The notes under the pieces were generated by a model. That model saw nothing but the letters and a program-made list of their open reading frames with translations. It made no database searches and was not told the origin of the DNA. Both the position numbers and the translations under genes were made by a program. A stretch of 53,474 nucleotides of DNA, from contig NZ_SPEY01000045.1 of NCBI RefSeq assembly GCF_009360615.1, forward strand, positions 1 to 53,474, given 5' to 3'. This DNA is from Comamonas sp. GTDB lineage: Bacteria > Pseudomonadota > Gammaproteobacteria > Burkholderiales > Burkholderiaceae_C. This document shows positions 1-7,976 of this stretch, one piece after another (position 1 is the stretch's first letter; every line of letters starts with the position of its first letter).

Positions 1-319
<319 letters not shown>

Positions 320-377
320 TCAAGAGCCGTCACTCACAATTTTTTGCCCTGGCGGTGGGGTTCGGGGTCCTGGCGCT

Positions 378-923
378 TCAGCCCTGGGCCACGGTCACCA
401 GGGCGGGGCGCAGGATGCGGTCGGCGATCACATAACCTTTTTGCAGAACGGCCACCACGGTGTTGGCGGGCTGGTCGGCCGGCACCATGGAGATGGCCTG
501 GTGATGGTGGGGGTCGAACTTCTCGCCTGCGGCCGGGTTGATGGCAAGAACCTTGTTGCGCTCCAGGGCCGAAGTCAGCTGGCGCAGCGTGGCGTCCGAG
601 CCTTCGCGGAGCTGCTCGGGCGTGGCGTTCTGGATGGCCAGGGCCGCATCCAGACTGTCGATCACGGGCAGCAGGCTTTCGGCAAAGCTCTCGATGCCGA
701 ACTTGCGCGCCTTGGCGACCTCCTCCTCGGCGCGGCGGCGCACGTTTTCCGCATCGGCCTTGGCGCGCAGATATTGGTCCGCCAGCTCGGCGCTCTTGGC
801 CTTGAGTTCTTCCAGCTCTGCCTGCAGACGACCCAGTTCGTCCGACGCATTGGCTGCCAGAGCCGTTTCCAGTTCCTCGGGGCTGGCGTCGTTGATGGTG
901 TTGGGGTTGTGGTTCTCGGTCAT
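378..923 (-). CDS. grpE: Nucleotide exchange factor GrpE
   Basis: GrpE releases ADP from DnaK and resets the chaperone cycle. The 181-residue protein has the family layout: an acidic, disordered N-terminus, a long heptad-rich helix (about residues 30-85, with [20 protein letters not shown]), and a C-terminal beta domain containing [19 protein letters not shown] and [19 protein letters not shown], the conserved GrpE signature. Length is normal for the family. It precedes dnaK on the minus strand and has a sigma-32-like promoter about 45 bases upstream of its ATG, which fits heat-shock control of a grpE-dnaK operon. Confidence 0.96.
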   Translation of the reverse strand: MTENHNPNTINDASPEELETALAANASDELGRLQAELEELKAKSAELADQYLRAKADAENVRRRAEEEVAKARKFGIESFAESLLPVIDSLDAALAIQNATPEQLREGSDATLRQLTSALERNKVLAINPAAGEKFDPHHHQAISMVPADQPANTVVAVLQKGYVIADRILRPALVTVAQG

Positions 924-965
924 AGGTGGTGAAGGTTTCTCAAAACTTAAGACAATCTGTTTTCC

Positions 966-993
966 AGATGCGTTCCGGCAGGCCTATTTCAAG
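966..993 (-). promoter_or_regulatory. Candidate sigma-32 heat-shock promoter for grpE-dnaK
   Basis: Reading the minus strand, CTTGAAA lies at 993-987 and ACGCATCT at 973-966, separated by exactly 13 bases. The RpoH consensus is CTTGAAA, 13-14 bases, then CCCCATNT. The -35 is perfect and the -10 differs at two positions. The predicted start is near 959, giving a leader of about 35 bases before the grpE ATG. The match and position are seen directly; use by RpoH is inferred. Confidence 0.75.
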
Positions 994-1141
994 ACCTCTG
1001 CTGCACGACGGGAAAGAAGCGCGCAGCCGCTGGAGTGAACCTGCACGATTTGCGGAGCATTCTAGGAGAGTAAGTGCTTGTGATTTCAGGGCCTCTCGCC
1101 GTGATTGACCGCTGGCAGTCGCAGGTTTATAGGTCCCAGAG

Positions 1142-1171
1142 TGTACAGATAGTCTGCGACTCGGCTAGAAT
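1142..1171 (+). promoter_or_regulatory. Candidate sigma-70 promoter for rpsF operon
   Basis: TGTACA (1142-1147) and TAGAAT (1166-1171) are 18 bases apart, 66 bases upstream of the rpsF ATG, in the divergent region between grpE and rpsF. The -10 sits in GGCTAGAATCTA, a 12-mer that recurs upstream of the tRNA-Leu gene at 45592-45603. The -35 is only a moderate match. Confidence 0.45.
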
Positions 1172-1236
1172 CTAACGTTTTGCCTTGCCGCACCGCTACA
1201 GACGCAGCGGGCGGCGTTTACCCAAAAGGAGTCGTC

Positions 1237-1599
1237 ATGCGTCATTACGAAATCATTTTGTTGATCCATCCGGATCAAAGCGAACAAGTTCCCGCGATGC
1301 TGGAGCGCTACAAGGGCATGATTGCCGCTGGTGGCGGCAAGGTGCATCGCGAAGAAGACTGGGGCCGTCGTCAGCTGGCCTACATGATCAACAAGCTCGC
1401 CAAGGCTCACTACCTGTGCCTGAACATCGAAGCCGACCAGGCTGTGATGGCTGAACTGGAACACGCCTTCAAGTTCAACGATGCCGTGCTGCGTCACCTG
1501 ACTGTGCAGAAGAAGAAGGCTGAAACAGCTGCTTCCGCCATGATGAAGAGCGTTGAGCGCGAAGAGGCACGCAAGGCCAACCAGGCCGAGCACGCTTAA
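1237..1599 (+). CDS. rpsF: 30S ribosomal protein S6
   Basis: S6 binds 16S rRNA in the platform of the small subunit as a dimer with S18, whose gene lies two genes downstream. The 120-residue product begins [18 protein letters not shown] and contains [19 protein letters not shown] core sequence (here [17 protein letters not shown]) and [10 protein letters not shown], all typical of S6. An upstream in-frame extension is possible, but the ATG at 1237 follows AAAAGGAG at good spacing and gives the family N-terminus. The C-terminus is a charged tail with AEHA. It is the first gene of the rpsF-priB-rpsR-rplI operon. Confidence 0.97.
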   Translation: MRHYEIILLIHPDQSEQVPAMLERYKGMIAAGGGKVHREEDWGRRQLAYMINKLAKAHYLCLNIEADQAVMAELEHAFKFNDAVLRHLTVQKKKAETAASAMMKSVEREEARKANQAEHA

Positions 1600-1619
1600 T
1601 AGCATCTGACACTGAAGGA

Positions 1620-1910
1620 GTGGAAAACCGCGTTGTATTGACGGGCCTTCTCGCAGAGCAAGCCGCTTTGCGCTACACGCCCGCCGGATTGCCTGCCCTG
1701 GATTTGCGAATTGAGCACAGTTCGCAGCAGCAAGAGCTCGGCAATGCGCGCAACGTGACTGCATCTGTCAAGGCTGTTGCCTTTGGCGCCCTGGCTGAAA
1801 AGCTGGCCCGCCAAGCCCCCGGTAGCCAATGGACCTTTCAGGGTTTTCTGGCCACGCCGCGCAATAGCAAGATGCTGGTTTTGCACATTCAGGATATTCA
1901 ACAAAATTAA
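1620..1910 (+). CDS. priB: Primosomal replication protein N (PriB)
   Basis: PriB is a small OB-fold single-strand-DNA-binding protein that helps PriA reload DnaB at stalled forks. The 96-residue product starts MENRVVLTG, matching the MTNRLVLSG start of E. coli PriB, and ends with a beta-rich region containing WTFQGFL and MLVLHIQDI. The start is GTG. The only SD-like run, GAAGGAG, directly abuts or overlaps this GTG, an unusual spacing. There is no in-frame upstream alternative before a stop, so the start is supported by homology. It sits between rpsF and rpsR as in many proteobacteria. Confidence 0.88.
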   Translation: MENRVVLTGLLAEQAALRYTPAGLPALDLRIEHSSQQQELGNARNVTASVKAVAFGALAEKLARQAPGSQWTFQGFLATPRNSKMLVLHIQDIQQN

Positions 1911-1928
1911 TTTTCAAGAGGTCCAGCA

Positions 1929-2210
1929 ATGGCCACGTTCAAGAAATTCAACAAGGACAAGCGTCCTAAGCGCAACACCCAGTCGCTGCTGTTCAAGCGC
2001 AAGCGTTTCTGCCGCTTCACCGTCGCCGGCGTCGAAGAAATCGACTACAAGGATGTCGACACCCTGCGTGACTTCATCGCCGAAAACGGCAAGATCGTGC
2101 CCGCACGCCTGACCGGCACGCGCGCCATCTACCAGCGTCAGCTGAACACAGCCATCAAGCGCGCTCGCTTCCTGGCTATGCTGCCCTACTCTGACCAGCA
2201 CAAGATCTAA
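1929..2210 (+). CDS. rpsR: 30S ribosomal protein S18
   Basis: S18 pairs with S6 on the 30S platform. The 93-residue basic protein contains [11 protein letters not shown], the conserved core [13 protein letters not shown], and [12 protein letters not shown] followed by [13 protein letters not shown], which together are diagnostic. The ATG follows AAGAGGTCC at suitable spacing, 18 bases after the priB stop. It is co-transcribed with rpsF, priB and rplI. Sequence and context leave no serious alternative. Confidence 0.98.
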   Translation: MATFKKFNKDKRPKRNTQSLLFKRKRFCRFTVAGVEEIDYKDVDTLRDFIAENGKIVPARLTGTRAIYQRQLNTAIKRARFLAMLPYSDQHKI

Positions 2211-2221
2211 GGAGCACGACC

Positions 2222-2674
2222 ATGCAAATCATTCTGCTCGAAAAGGTTGTGAACCTGGGTAACCTGGGCGATATCGTCAAGGTCAAGGACGGTTACGCAC
2301 GTAACTTCCTGATCCCCTCCGGCGCTGCACGTCGTGCAACGGCTGCTGCCAAGGCTGAATTCGAAGCCAAGCGCGCTGAGCTGGAAAAGGCTGCTGCCGA
2401 AAAGCTGGCTGCCGCTCAGGAACTGAGCGAAAAGCTGAACGGCGTCAACGTGAAGATCACTCAGAAGGCTGGCGTTGACGGCCGTCTGTTCGGCTCCATC
2501 ACCAACGCCGACATCGCTGAAGAGCTGGTCAAGGCCGGTTTTGCAGTGAACAAGTCCCAGGTGCGCATGCCCAACGGTCCCATCAAGACCGTTGGCGACG
2601 CCACTGTGGTGGTGGCTCTGCACACCGACGTGGCTGCCGAAGTGGCCATCTCCGTGTACGGCGACCACTCCTGA
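2222..2674 (+). CDS. rplI: 50S ribosomal protein L9
   Basis: L9 is an elongated two-domain protein at the base of the L1 stalk. The 150-residue product has the N-terminal domain [13 protein letters not shown] with [14 protein letters not shown], a long connecting helix of Ala/Lys/Glu (about residues 40-75), and the C-terminal rRNA-binding domain with DGRLFGSIT and [15 protein letters not shown] precedes the ATG by a normal gap, 11 bases after rpsR. It is the last gene of the operon and is followed by a strong terminator. Confidence 0.98.
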   Translation: MQIILLEKVVNLGNLGDIVKVKDGYARNFLIPSGAARRATAAAKAEFEAKRAELEKAAAEKLAAAQELSEKLNGVNVKITQKAGVDGRLFGSITNADIAEELVKAGFAVNKSQVRMPNGPIKTVGDATVVVALHTDVAAEVAISVYGDHS

Positions 2675-2697
2675 TTCAGGCCCTGTCCTGAATTGGC

Positions 2698-2723
2698 AAA
2701 AAGCCGCCTTCGGGCGGTTTTTT
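2698..2723 (+). terminator. Intrinsic terminator after rplI
   Basis: AAAAAGCCGCC, a TTCG tetraloop and GGCGGTTTTTT form a GC-rich hairpin with a T run, 24 bases after the rplI stop. It ends the ribosomal operon ahead of dnaB. Confidence 0.9.
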
Positions 2724-2771
2724 GCTTTCTGGTAATTGTCTGTCTCCCCTGCGTCTTTATCGTCACCCGTC

Positions 2772-2800
2772 GTGACGTCGCCATCGCCTCCCGCTACGAT
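2772..2800 (+). promoter_or_regulatory. Candidate promoter for dnaB
   Basis: GTGACG (2772-2777) and TACGAT (2795-2800) are 17 bases apart, each matching four of six consensus bases. They lie between the rplI terminator and the dnaB ATG at 2825. Confidence 0.4.
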
Positions 2801-2824
2801 GGAGGACTTGTTTCTAGGAGTCTC

Positions 2825-4258
2825 ATGTCGTCAGTAATGCCCCCGCTTGATCTGCAAGATGATGCATTCGCCCCGGTTCCGCCCGCAGACCAGCAGGTGG
2901 CGCAACTGCGTGTGCCGCCGCACTCCATGGAGTCGGAATCTTCGGTGCTCGGTGGCCTTCTGCTGGACAACAATGCCTGGGAGCGCGTGGGTGACCTGCT
3001 GAGTGATGGCGACTTCTACCGGCATGAGCACAAGCTTATCTTCGAGGCCATCGGCAAGCTGATCAATGCCAGCAAGCCGGCCGACGTGATTACGGTCTAT
3101 GAGCATTTGCAGGGCATGGGCAAGGCCGAGGAAGTCGGCGGCCTGATGTACCTGAACCAGCTGGCGCAATATGTTCCCAGTGCCAGCAATATCCGGCGCT
3201 ATGCGGAAATCGTGCGCGAGCGTGCCATCTTGCGCAAGCTGGTCACGGCCAGCGACGATATCGCGACCAATGCCTTCAACCCGCAGGGCAAGACCGTGGA
3301 GCGCATTCTCGACGAGGCCGAGCAGAAGATCATGGCGATCGGCGAGGAGGGGGCGCGCAACAAGCAAGGCTTTCAGTCGCTCGATTCGCTGGTGGTGGAC
3401 CTGCTGGACCGGGTCCAGGAGATGGCCGACAACCCCATGGACGTGACCGGCGTCCCCACGGGCTTTGTCGATCTGGATCGCATGACTTCGGGTCTGCAGG
3501 CTGGTGACATGGTGGTGCTGGCGGCGCGTCCCTCCATGGGCAAGACCTCGTTTGCGGTGAATATCGCCGAGCATGTGGCGCTGAATGAAGGTTTGCCGGT
3601 TGCCATCTTCTCCATGGAAATGGGTGCGGCCCAGCTGGCGGTTCGTATTGTCGGCTCCATTGGTCGCGTCAACCAGGGCAATCTGCGCACCGGCAAGCTC
3701 AGCGACGACGAGTGGCCGCGTCTGACAGAGGCGATCGAGCGCCTGCGCACGGTGTCGCTGCATATCGACGAAACGCCGGGCCTGTCCCCGACGGAGCTGC
3801 GTGCCAATGCGCGGCGTCTGGCGCGCCAGTGCGGAAAGCTCGGCCTGATCGTGGTCGACTACCTGCAGCTGATGAGCGGCTCGGGATCGGCGGCCAGCTC
3901 GGACAACCGTGCAACCGAGCTGGGCGAAATCTCGCGGGGCTTGAAGATGCTGGCCAAGGAACTGCAATGCCCGGTCATCGCGCTGTCCCAGCTCAACCGC
4001 TCGGTGGAGCAGCGTACCGACAAGCGCCCCATGATGTCCGACCTGCGTGAATCGGGCGCTATCGAACAGGATGCGGACATCATCATGTTCATCTACCGCG
4101 ACGACTACTACAACAAGGAGAGCAAGGAGCCCAATATCGCCGAGGTCATCATCGGCAAGCAGCGTAACGGGCCGACAGGGACGGTGAAGCTCTTCTTCCA
4201 GAAGAACCAGACGCGTTTCGAGAATCTGGCGCAAGGCTACGGCACGGACGAATACTAA
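2825..4258 (+). CDS. dnaB: Replicative DNA helicase DnaB
   Basis: DnaB is the hexameric helicase that unwinds DNA 5' to 3' ahead of the polymerase. The 477-residue protein has the N-terminal DnaG-interacting domain (LRVPPHSMESESSVLGGLLLD, about residues 29-130, given here in short form as PPHSMESESSVLGG), a linker helix, and the RecA-like motor with Walker A ARPSMGKTS (about 234-242), Walker B LIVVDYLQL and the arginine-finger region near KRPMMSDLRESGAIEQDAD. The ATG at 2825 follows AGGAG by 5 bases; a longer upstream frame runs through the rplI terminator and is rejected. It is transcribed alone or from its own promoter. Confidence 0.97.
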   Translation: MSSVMPPLDLQDDAFAPVPPADQQVAQLRVPPHSMESESSVLGGLLLDNNAWERVGDLLSDGDFYRHEHKLIFEAIGKLINASKPADVITVYEHLQGMGKAEEVGGLMYLNQLAQYVPSASNIRRYAEIVRERAILRKLVTASDDIATNAFNPQGKTVERILDEAEQKIMAIGEEGARNKQGFQSLDSLVVDLLDRVQEMADNPMDVTGVPTGFVDLDRMTSGLQAGDMVVLAARPSMGKTSFAVNIAEHVALNEGLPVAIFSMEMGAAQLAVRIVGSIGRVNQGNLRTGKLSDDEWPRLTEAIERLRTVSLHIDETPGLSPTELRANARRLARQCGKLGLIVVDYLQLMSGSGSAASSDNRATELGEISRGLKMLAKELQCPVIALSQLNRSVEQRTDKRPMMSDLRESGAIEQDADIIMFIYRDDYYNKESKEPNIAEVIIGKQRNGPTGTVKLFFQKNQTRFENLAQGYGTDEY

Positions 4259-4263
4259 AAAAC

Positions 4264-4343
4264 ATAGCTTCTAGCGCTTGTAGCGTATGGATTTCAGAAC
4301 TCTATGAATATGAAATCTATGAATAAAAAGCGCTGGCAGCTAT
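4264..4343. repeat. Dispersed imperfect palindrome, copy 1 (long-loop form)
   Basis: ATAGCTTCTAGCGCTT (4264-4279) is the near-perfect reverse complement of AAGCGCTGGCAGCTAT (4328-4343), with 14 of 16 positions pairing. The 48-base loop carries a 10-base direct repeat TCTATGAATA at 4301-4310 and 4316-4325. Four other members lie at 9279, 13613, 28235 and 43300. Confidence 0.8.
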
Positions 4344-4365
4344 CAAATTGAATGTGGATATAAGA

Positions 4366-4397
4366 AAAGCCCGCAAGGCACAGACCTTGCGGGCTTT
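4366..4397 (+). terminator. Bidirectional intrinsic terminator after dnaB
   Basis: AAAGCCCGCAAGG (4366-4378) and CCTTGCGGGCTTT (4385-4397) form a perfect 13-base-pair stem with a 6-base loop. T-rich sequence follows on the plus strand and A-rich sequence flanks the other side. It lies between the convergent dnaB and the gene at 4418, so it can serve both. Confidence 0.9.
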
Positions 4398-4417
4398 GTT
4401 TTTGAGTGACTGCGCCG

Positions 4418-4822
4418 CTAGCGTGTGAACAGGTAGATGCCAAGACCCGCAACGCACAGCCCCAGCACGCCGCAGGCCCAGGCCAGGCGCTGAGCGCCTG
4501 TGCGCAGCGCGCCCACGGTGGCCACGATCTGGGCATTCTGCTGGGCCAGCTTCTCGATGATCTCGAGCGACTGTCGCTGCGATTGCTCCAGCTGGGCGAT
4601 GCGCTCTTCGTGACGCTGGATCAGCAGCAGCGCCTGCTCGCCGGCGGAGGCCGGTGGCGAAACGCGTTGCCTGGCACTGTCCGCGCCGGCATCCTGCTCG
4701 CGCGCTTCGGCCTGGGCCTCCTTCTTCTTGAGCATGCCCTGGGCGGCCTTTACCACCTGGGGCGTCGCCTTGATGACCTCGCCCCAGGGCACGAGCTTGA
4801 GCGCAGCGATCCAGCTGGTCAC
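4418..4822 (-). CDS. Coiled-coil protein with C-terminal membrane anchor, function unknown
   Basis: I do not recognise this 134-residue protein. The N-terminus (MTSWIAALKLVPWGEVIKAT) is amphipathic. Residues about 30-60 are charged and low complexity. Residues about 62-98 form a heptad-rich coiled coil (HEERIAQLEQSQRQSLEIIE). The last 25 residues, LAWACGVLGLCVAGLGIYLF plus a final TR, make one transmembrane helix. The layout suggests a tail-anchored inner-membrane protein with a cytoplasmic coiled coil. It follows the PIN-PhoH gene directly, with no gap, so the two are probably one transcript. The function is unknown. Confidence 0.75.
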   Translation of the reverse strand: MTSWIAALKLVPWGEVIKATPQVVKAAQGMLKKKEAQAEAREQDAGADSARQRVSPPASAGEQALLLIQRHEERIAQLEQSQRQSLEIIEKLAQQNAQIVATVGALRTGAQRLAWACGVLGLCVAGLGIYLFTR

Positions 4823-6592
4823 TTACAGCACCTCGCTGGCGAAGTCCGCCAGGCGCGAGCGTTCGCCGCGCGCCAGGGTGATGTGGCCGCTGTGGGGCCA
4901 GCCCTTGAAGCGGTCCACCACATAGGTCAGGCCCGAGCTGCCTTCAGTCAGATAGGGGGTGTCGATCTGGGCCAGATTGCCCATGCAGATGATCTTGGTG
5001 CCGGGGCCGGCACGGGTGATCAGGGTCTTCATCTGCTTGGGCGTCAGATTCTGGGCCTCGTCGATGATGACGTACTTGTTCAGGAAGGTGCGACCGCGCA
5101 TGAAGTTCATGCTCTTGATCTTGATGCGGCTGCGGATCAGCTCATTGGTGGCGGCGCGCCCCCATTCGCCGGCATTGCCGCCGTCACCCTTGGCCAGGAA
5201 CTCCAGGTTGTCGTCCAGGGCGCCCATCCATGGACCCATTTTTTCCTCTTCGGTGCCGGGAAGGAAGCCGATATCCTCGCCCACGCTCACCGTGGCGCGG
5301 GTCATGATGATCTCGGTATAGCGGCGCTCGTCCAGCACCTGGGCCAGACCGGCCGCCAGGGCCAGCAGGGTCTTGCCGGTGCCGGCTGTGCCCGTCAGCG
5401 TGACAAAGTCGACCTCGGGGTTGACCAGCAGGTTCATGGCGAAGTTCTGCTCGCGATTGCGCGTGGAAACGCCCCAGACAGCATTCTTGGGATTGCCGAA
5501 GTCGCGCAGGGTCTTGAGCACGGCCGTCTTGTCGCGGATCTCGGTCACGCGCATGTAGAGACTGGGCTCGCCCGGTGCTTCGTAGTAGACGAACTGGTTG
5601 ATCATCAGCTGGTCGACGATGGCGCCGCTGACGCGGTAGTAGGTGATGGCGCCTTCCTGCCAGCTCTCCACATTCTTGCCGGCCTTGGCCCAGAAGTCGT
5701 GAGGCAGGGCCAGGGCGCCCGAGTACAGCAGATCGCCGTCTTCCAGCACCTTGTCGTTCTGGTAGTCCTCGGCAGCCAGACCCAGGGCGCGCGCCTTGAC
5801 GCGCATATTGATGTCCTTGGATACCAGTACGACTTCGCGGTCCTTGTGCTGCTCGCGCAAGGCGGCAACCACGCCGAGAATCTGGTTGTCCGCCTTGCCC
5901 TGGGGCAGGCTCTCGGGCAGGGATGCATCCAGGGGGTTGGTCTGGAAGTACAGCGTGCCGGTGGCGCTGCGCTGGCCCGTGGCATTGAGTGGCAGGCCTT
6001 TCTCCAGGCCGTCGGCGGGCTGGGAGGCAACCAGGGAGTCCAGCGTGCGGCTGACCTGGCGGCCGTTGCGCGCCACTTCGGTCATGCCCTTCTTGTGGTT
6101 GTCCAGCTCTTCCAGAACCACCATGGGCAGGAAGATATCGTGCTCTTCAAAGCGGAACAGGCTGCTGGGGTCGTGCAGCAGGACATTGGTGTCCAGCACG
6201 AACAGCGTGGTCGGGCCGCTGCGCGTATTGCGCGCACGGCGCGCAGGCTTGGCGGCCGTTTCGGCAGGTTTGGCAGGGGCTGCGGGTCCCGCCTTGGTTG
6301 CGACAGCCGGTGCTGCGGCAGCCGGTGCTGCGGCAGCCGGTGCTGCGGCAGCCGTCGCTGCAGTCTTGCGCGGCTTGGCGGTCGCTGTGGCCGAGGTGCC
6401 GGGCTTGCCGGTGCTGCGGCGCGGTCTGGTGGCTGCGGCAGCGGTCTGCGCAGCGGCGCTCGGTGCTGCTGCGGAGGAGGGGTTCAGATCCTCGTCAAGC
6501 TCTGCAGTCTGTCGGACAGACTTGCGGGTGGACGAAAAGGCTTCTGCGGGGAGCTTTGCGGCGCGATGGCCGGGTGCGGGGGGCAGGGGCAT
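4823..6592 (-). CDS. PIN domain and PhoH-type ATPase fusion protein
   Basis: This 589-residue protein joins a PIN ribonuclease-like domain to a PhoH ATPase, an architecture that in other bacteria acts as an RNA helicase/nuclease. Residues 1-125 are an Ala/Pro/Thr-rich basic low-complexity region. The PIN domain begins TLFVLDTNVLLHDP (D134) and includes EELDNHKKG and VVLVSKDINMRVKA. The PhoH domain (about 380-589) has Walker A GTAGTGKT (401-408) and Walker B YVIIDEAQ (507-514). I chose the ATG at 6592 because the longer frame only runs antisense through the upstream terminator and bcp. RNA-degradation function is inferred from the family, not shown here. Confidence 0.9.
   Translation of the reverse strand: MPLPPAPGHRAAKLPAEAFSSTRKSVRQTAELDEDLNPSSAAAPSAAAQTAAAATRPRRSTGKPGTSATATAKPRKTAATAAAAPAAAAPAAAAPAVATKAGPAAPAKPAETAAKPARRARNTRSGPTTLFVLDTNVLLHDPSSLFRFEEHDIFLPMVVLEELDNHKKGMTEVARNGRQVSRTLDSLVASQPADGLEKGLPLNATGQRSATGTLYFQTNPLDASLPESLPQGKADNQILGVVAALREQHKDREVVLVSKDINMRVKARALGLAAEDYQNDKVLEDGDLLYSGALALPHDFWAKAGKNVESWQEGAITYYRVSGAIVDQLMINQFVYYEAPGEPSLYMRVTEIRDKTAVLKTLRDFGNPKNAVWGVSTRNREQNFAMNLLVNPEVDFVTLTGTAGTGKTLLALAAGLAQVLDERRYTEIIMTRATVSVGEDIGFLPGTEEEKMGPWMGALDDNLEFLAKGDGGNAGEWGRAATNELIRSRIKIKSMNFMRGRTFLNKYVIIDEAQNLTPKQMKTLITRAGPGTKIICMGNLAQIDTPYLTEGSSGLTYVVDRFKGWPHSGHITLARGERSRLADFASEVL
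6306..6350. repeat. Three perfect 15-base tandem repeats within the PhoH gene
   Basis: GCCGGTGCTGCGGCA is repeated three times without change (6306-6320, 6321-6335, 6336-6350), with a partial fourth copy. On the coding minus strand it encodes repeated AAAPA units in the linker before the PIN domain. The period is a multiple of three, so copy-number change would keep the frame. Confidence 0.9.
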
Positions 6593-6629
6593 AGTGGACG
6601 AACCGTTCTCAACAAGATTCAAAAAGCAC

Positions 6630-6657
6630 AAAGCCGCCTGGAAACCGAGGCGGCTTT
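6630..6657 (-). terminator. Intrinsic terminator between bcp and the PhoH gene
   Basis: AAAGCCGCCT (6630-6639) and AGGCGGCTTT (6648-6657) pair perfectly around an 8-base loop. On the minus strand the hairpin is followed by GTGCTTTTTG. It ends the bcp transcript about 155 bases after that stop, or attenuates entry into the PhoH gene 38 bases further on. Confidence 0.75.
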
Positions 6658-6813
6658 GGTGGGGTGAACAGAGAATACTGCGTAGCACTGAGGCATGCCC
6701 CATTATGCATAGGCCGCGAGGGCCTGAACGCAGTATTTCCTGTTTTGCCTTGTTTAAAGACTTTGAAATACTTTGCGTGTAGATAATTGCAAGGTTTTCA
6801 GTCCCGGCGGGGC

Positions 6814-7302
6814 TCAGGCCACCTTCTTGTCCTGAGTCTTCAGGCTTTTGACGGCCTTGAGCACTTCGTCCACGTGGCCGGGAACCTTCAGACCGCGCCA
6901 TTCCTGCATCAGGATGCCGTCGGCGCCGATCAGGAAGGTGGAGCGCTCGATGCCCTTGACCTTCTTGCCGTACATGATCTTGTTCTTGACCACGCCAAAC
7001 ATGTGGCACATCTTCTCTTCAGTGTCGGCAATCAGCTCGAACGGCAGTTCCAGCTTTTCCTTGAAGTCGTTGTGCGAGTTCATGTTGTCGCGCGACACGC
7101 CGAACACGGTGGCGCCAGCCTTCACGAAATCCTTGTACTTATCGCGGAATTGCATTGCTTCCGTGGTACAACCCGGCGTGTTGTCCTTGGGGTAGAAATA
7201 CAGGATCAGAATCTGGCCGTTGTGCGAGGTGTTGGACACCTTGACGCCGCCGGTGGCGTTGGCTTCAAATTCTGGGAGTGGTTTGTTGACAACGATCGCC
7301 AT
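6814..7302 (-). CDS. bcp: Thioredoxin-dependent peroxiredoxin, Bcp/PrxQ family
   Basis: Bcp reduces hydrogen peroxide and organic peroxides in the cytoplasm with electrons from thioredoxin. The 162-residue protein has the family core ILYFYPKDNTPGCTTEAMQF with the peroxidatic Cys at 45, then VFGVSRDNMNSH and RSTFLIGADG. E. coli Bcp has a resolving Cys five residues later (C50); here that position is Met. The only other Cys is C99 (EKMCHMF), so it is either a 1-Cys enzyme or uses C99. Its own terminator lies downstream. The start ATG gives the normal MAIVVNKPLPEF N-terminus. Confidence 0.93.
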   Translation of the reverse strand: MAIVVNKPLPEFEANATGGVKVSNTSHNGQILILYFYPKDNTPGCTTEAMQFRDKYKDFVKAGATVFGVSRDNMNSHNDFKEKLELPFELIADTEEKMCHMFGVVKNKIMYGKKVKGIERSTFLIGADGILMQEWRGLKVPGHVDEVLKAVKSLKTQDKKVA

Positions 7303-7441
7303 GCGCTTGTATCTCTCGGGTGTGTTCGTTGAAATGCCGAGGGCGTCGGTGGTATTTTTGTTTTTATCAATCGATCGCCCCCAACCGCAACCTGCGATTT
7401 TACCCTGAAATACGTATTTCTCTCAATGCATGTTCCGAAGG

Positions 7442-7810
7442 CTATGCTAGGAGCAGGGCTGCGACCACATTGCGTCCTTCGCTGGCCAGAACGTTGTAAG
7501 TGCGGCAGGCCGATGCGGTGTCCATGCTCTCCAGGCCGATGCGTCTGTCGATCAGCGGCTTGAGCCAGGCCACAGGCGGAAAGCGGTTCTTGCTGCCGCT
7601 GCCAAAGAGCACGACTTCTGCATCCAGCGCGGCAAGTTGCTCGAAATGCTCGGCCGTCAGGTCTTCGAAACGCTGGCAGTTCCACTCGGCCAGCAGGCCG
7701 CGGGCCCCGACCAGCAGACTGGTTTCATGGTTTTGCTTGTCAACCGCGATCCAGCCCGGGCCGTAGCCGGTGATGGTCTGCGCATCGGATTTGTCTGCCT
7801 GGAATTTCAT
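7442..7810 (-). CDS. Mth938-like domain protein (DUF498 family)
   Basis: This 122-residue protein belongs to the Mth938-like family (related to mitochondrial NDUFAF3), small alpha/beta proteins of uncertain biochemical role in bacteria. Matching features are ITGYGPGWIAVDKQ near the N-terminus, the central AEVVLFGSGSKNRFPPVAW and the C-terminal GLESMDTASACRTYNVLASE, including the typical ACRTYN segment. I chose the ATG at 7810, which gives MKFQADKSD; upstream codons extend without similarity. It is upstream of bcp on the same strand and divergent from alaA. Confidence 0.85.
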   Translation of the reverse strand: MKFQADKSDAQTITGYGPGWIAVDKQNHETSLLVGARGLLAEWNCQRFEDLTAEHFEQLAALDAEVVLFGSGSKNRFPPVAWLKPLIDRRIGLESMDTASACRTYNVLASEGRNVVAALLLA

Positions 7811-7884
7811 GGTCGAGAGTGTGCGCAATCGGCGCGCTGGACGGGGGCGATGGCTGCTGTCTCCATACAGAGAGGGTGGGGACA

Positions 7885-7913
7885 TTGCTGCAGCGCGGAA
7901 CTGTGCTTAAATT
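7885..7913 (+). promoter_or_regulatory. Weak candidate promoter for alaA
   Basis: TTGCTG (7885-7890) and TAAATT (7908-7913) are 17 bases apart, inside the locally AT-rich stretch between the divergent Mth938-like gene and alaA. Each box matches four of six consensus bases. Confidence 0.33.
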
Positions 7914-7976
7914 ATAGGTTTCACCATGGCTCTTTATGCGCCCTGGCGTGCCTGAAATCCTTTTGCATTGATTCGC

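Noticed and set aside
2693..2824. N-terminal extension of dnaB from an upstream start
   Set aside because: It reads through the rplI terminator hairpin and the likely dnaB promoter; the ATG at 2825 has an SD and gives the normal family N-terminus.
4301..4325. TCTATGAATA repeats considered as the start of a CRISPR or tandem array
   Set aside because: Only two copies, 15 bases apart, inside a palindrome loop; no array or cas gene is nearby.
4406..6667. Long 753-residue plus-strand frame
   Set aside because: It is antisense to the PIN-PhoH and coiled-coil genes and is produced by their GC-rich codons. It has no recognisable domain.
6593..7009. Upstream extension of the PIN-PhoH gene
   Set aside because: The extra 139 codons run through the bcp terminator and overlap bcp in another frame, with no similarity to the family.
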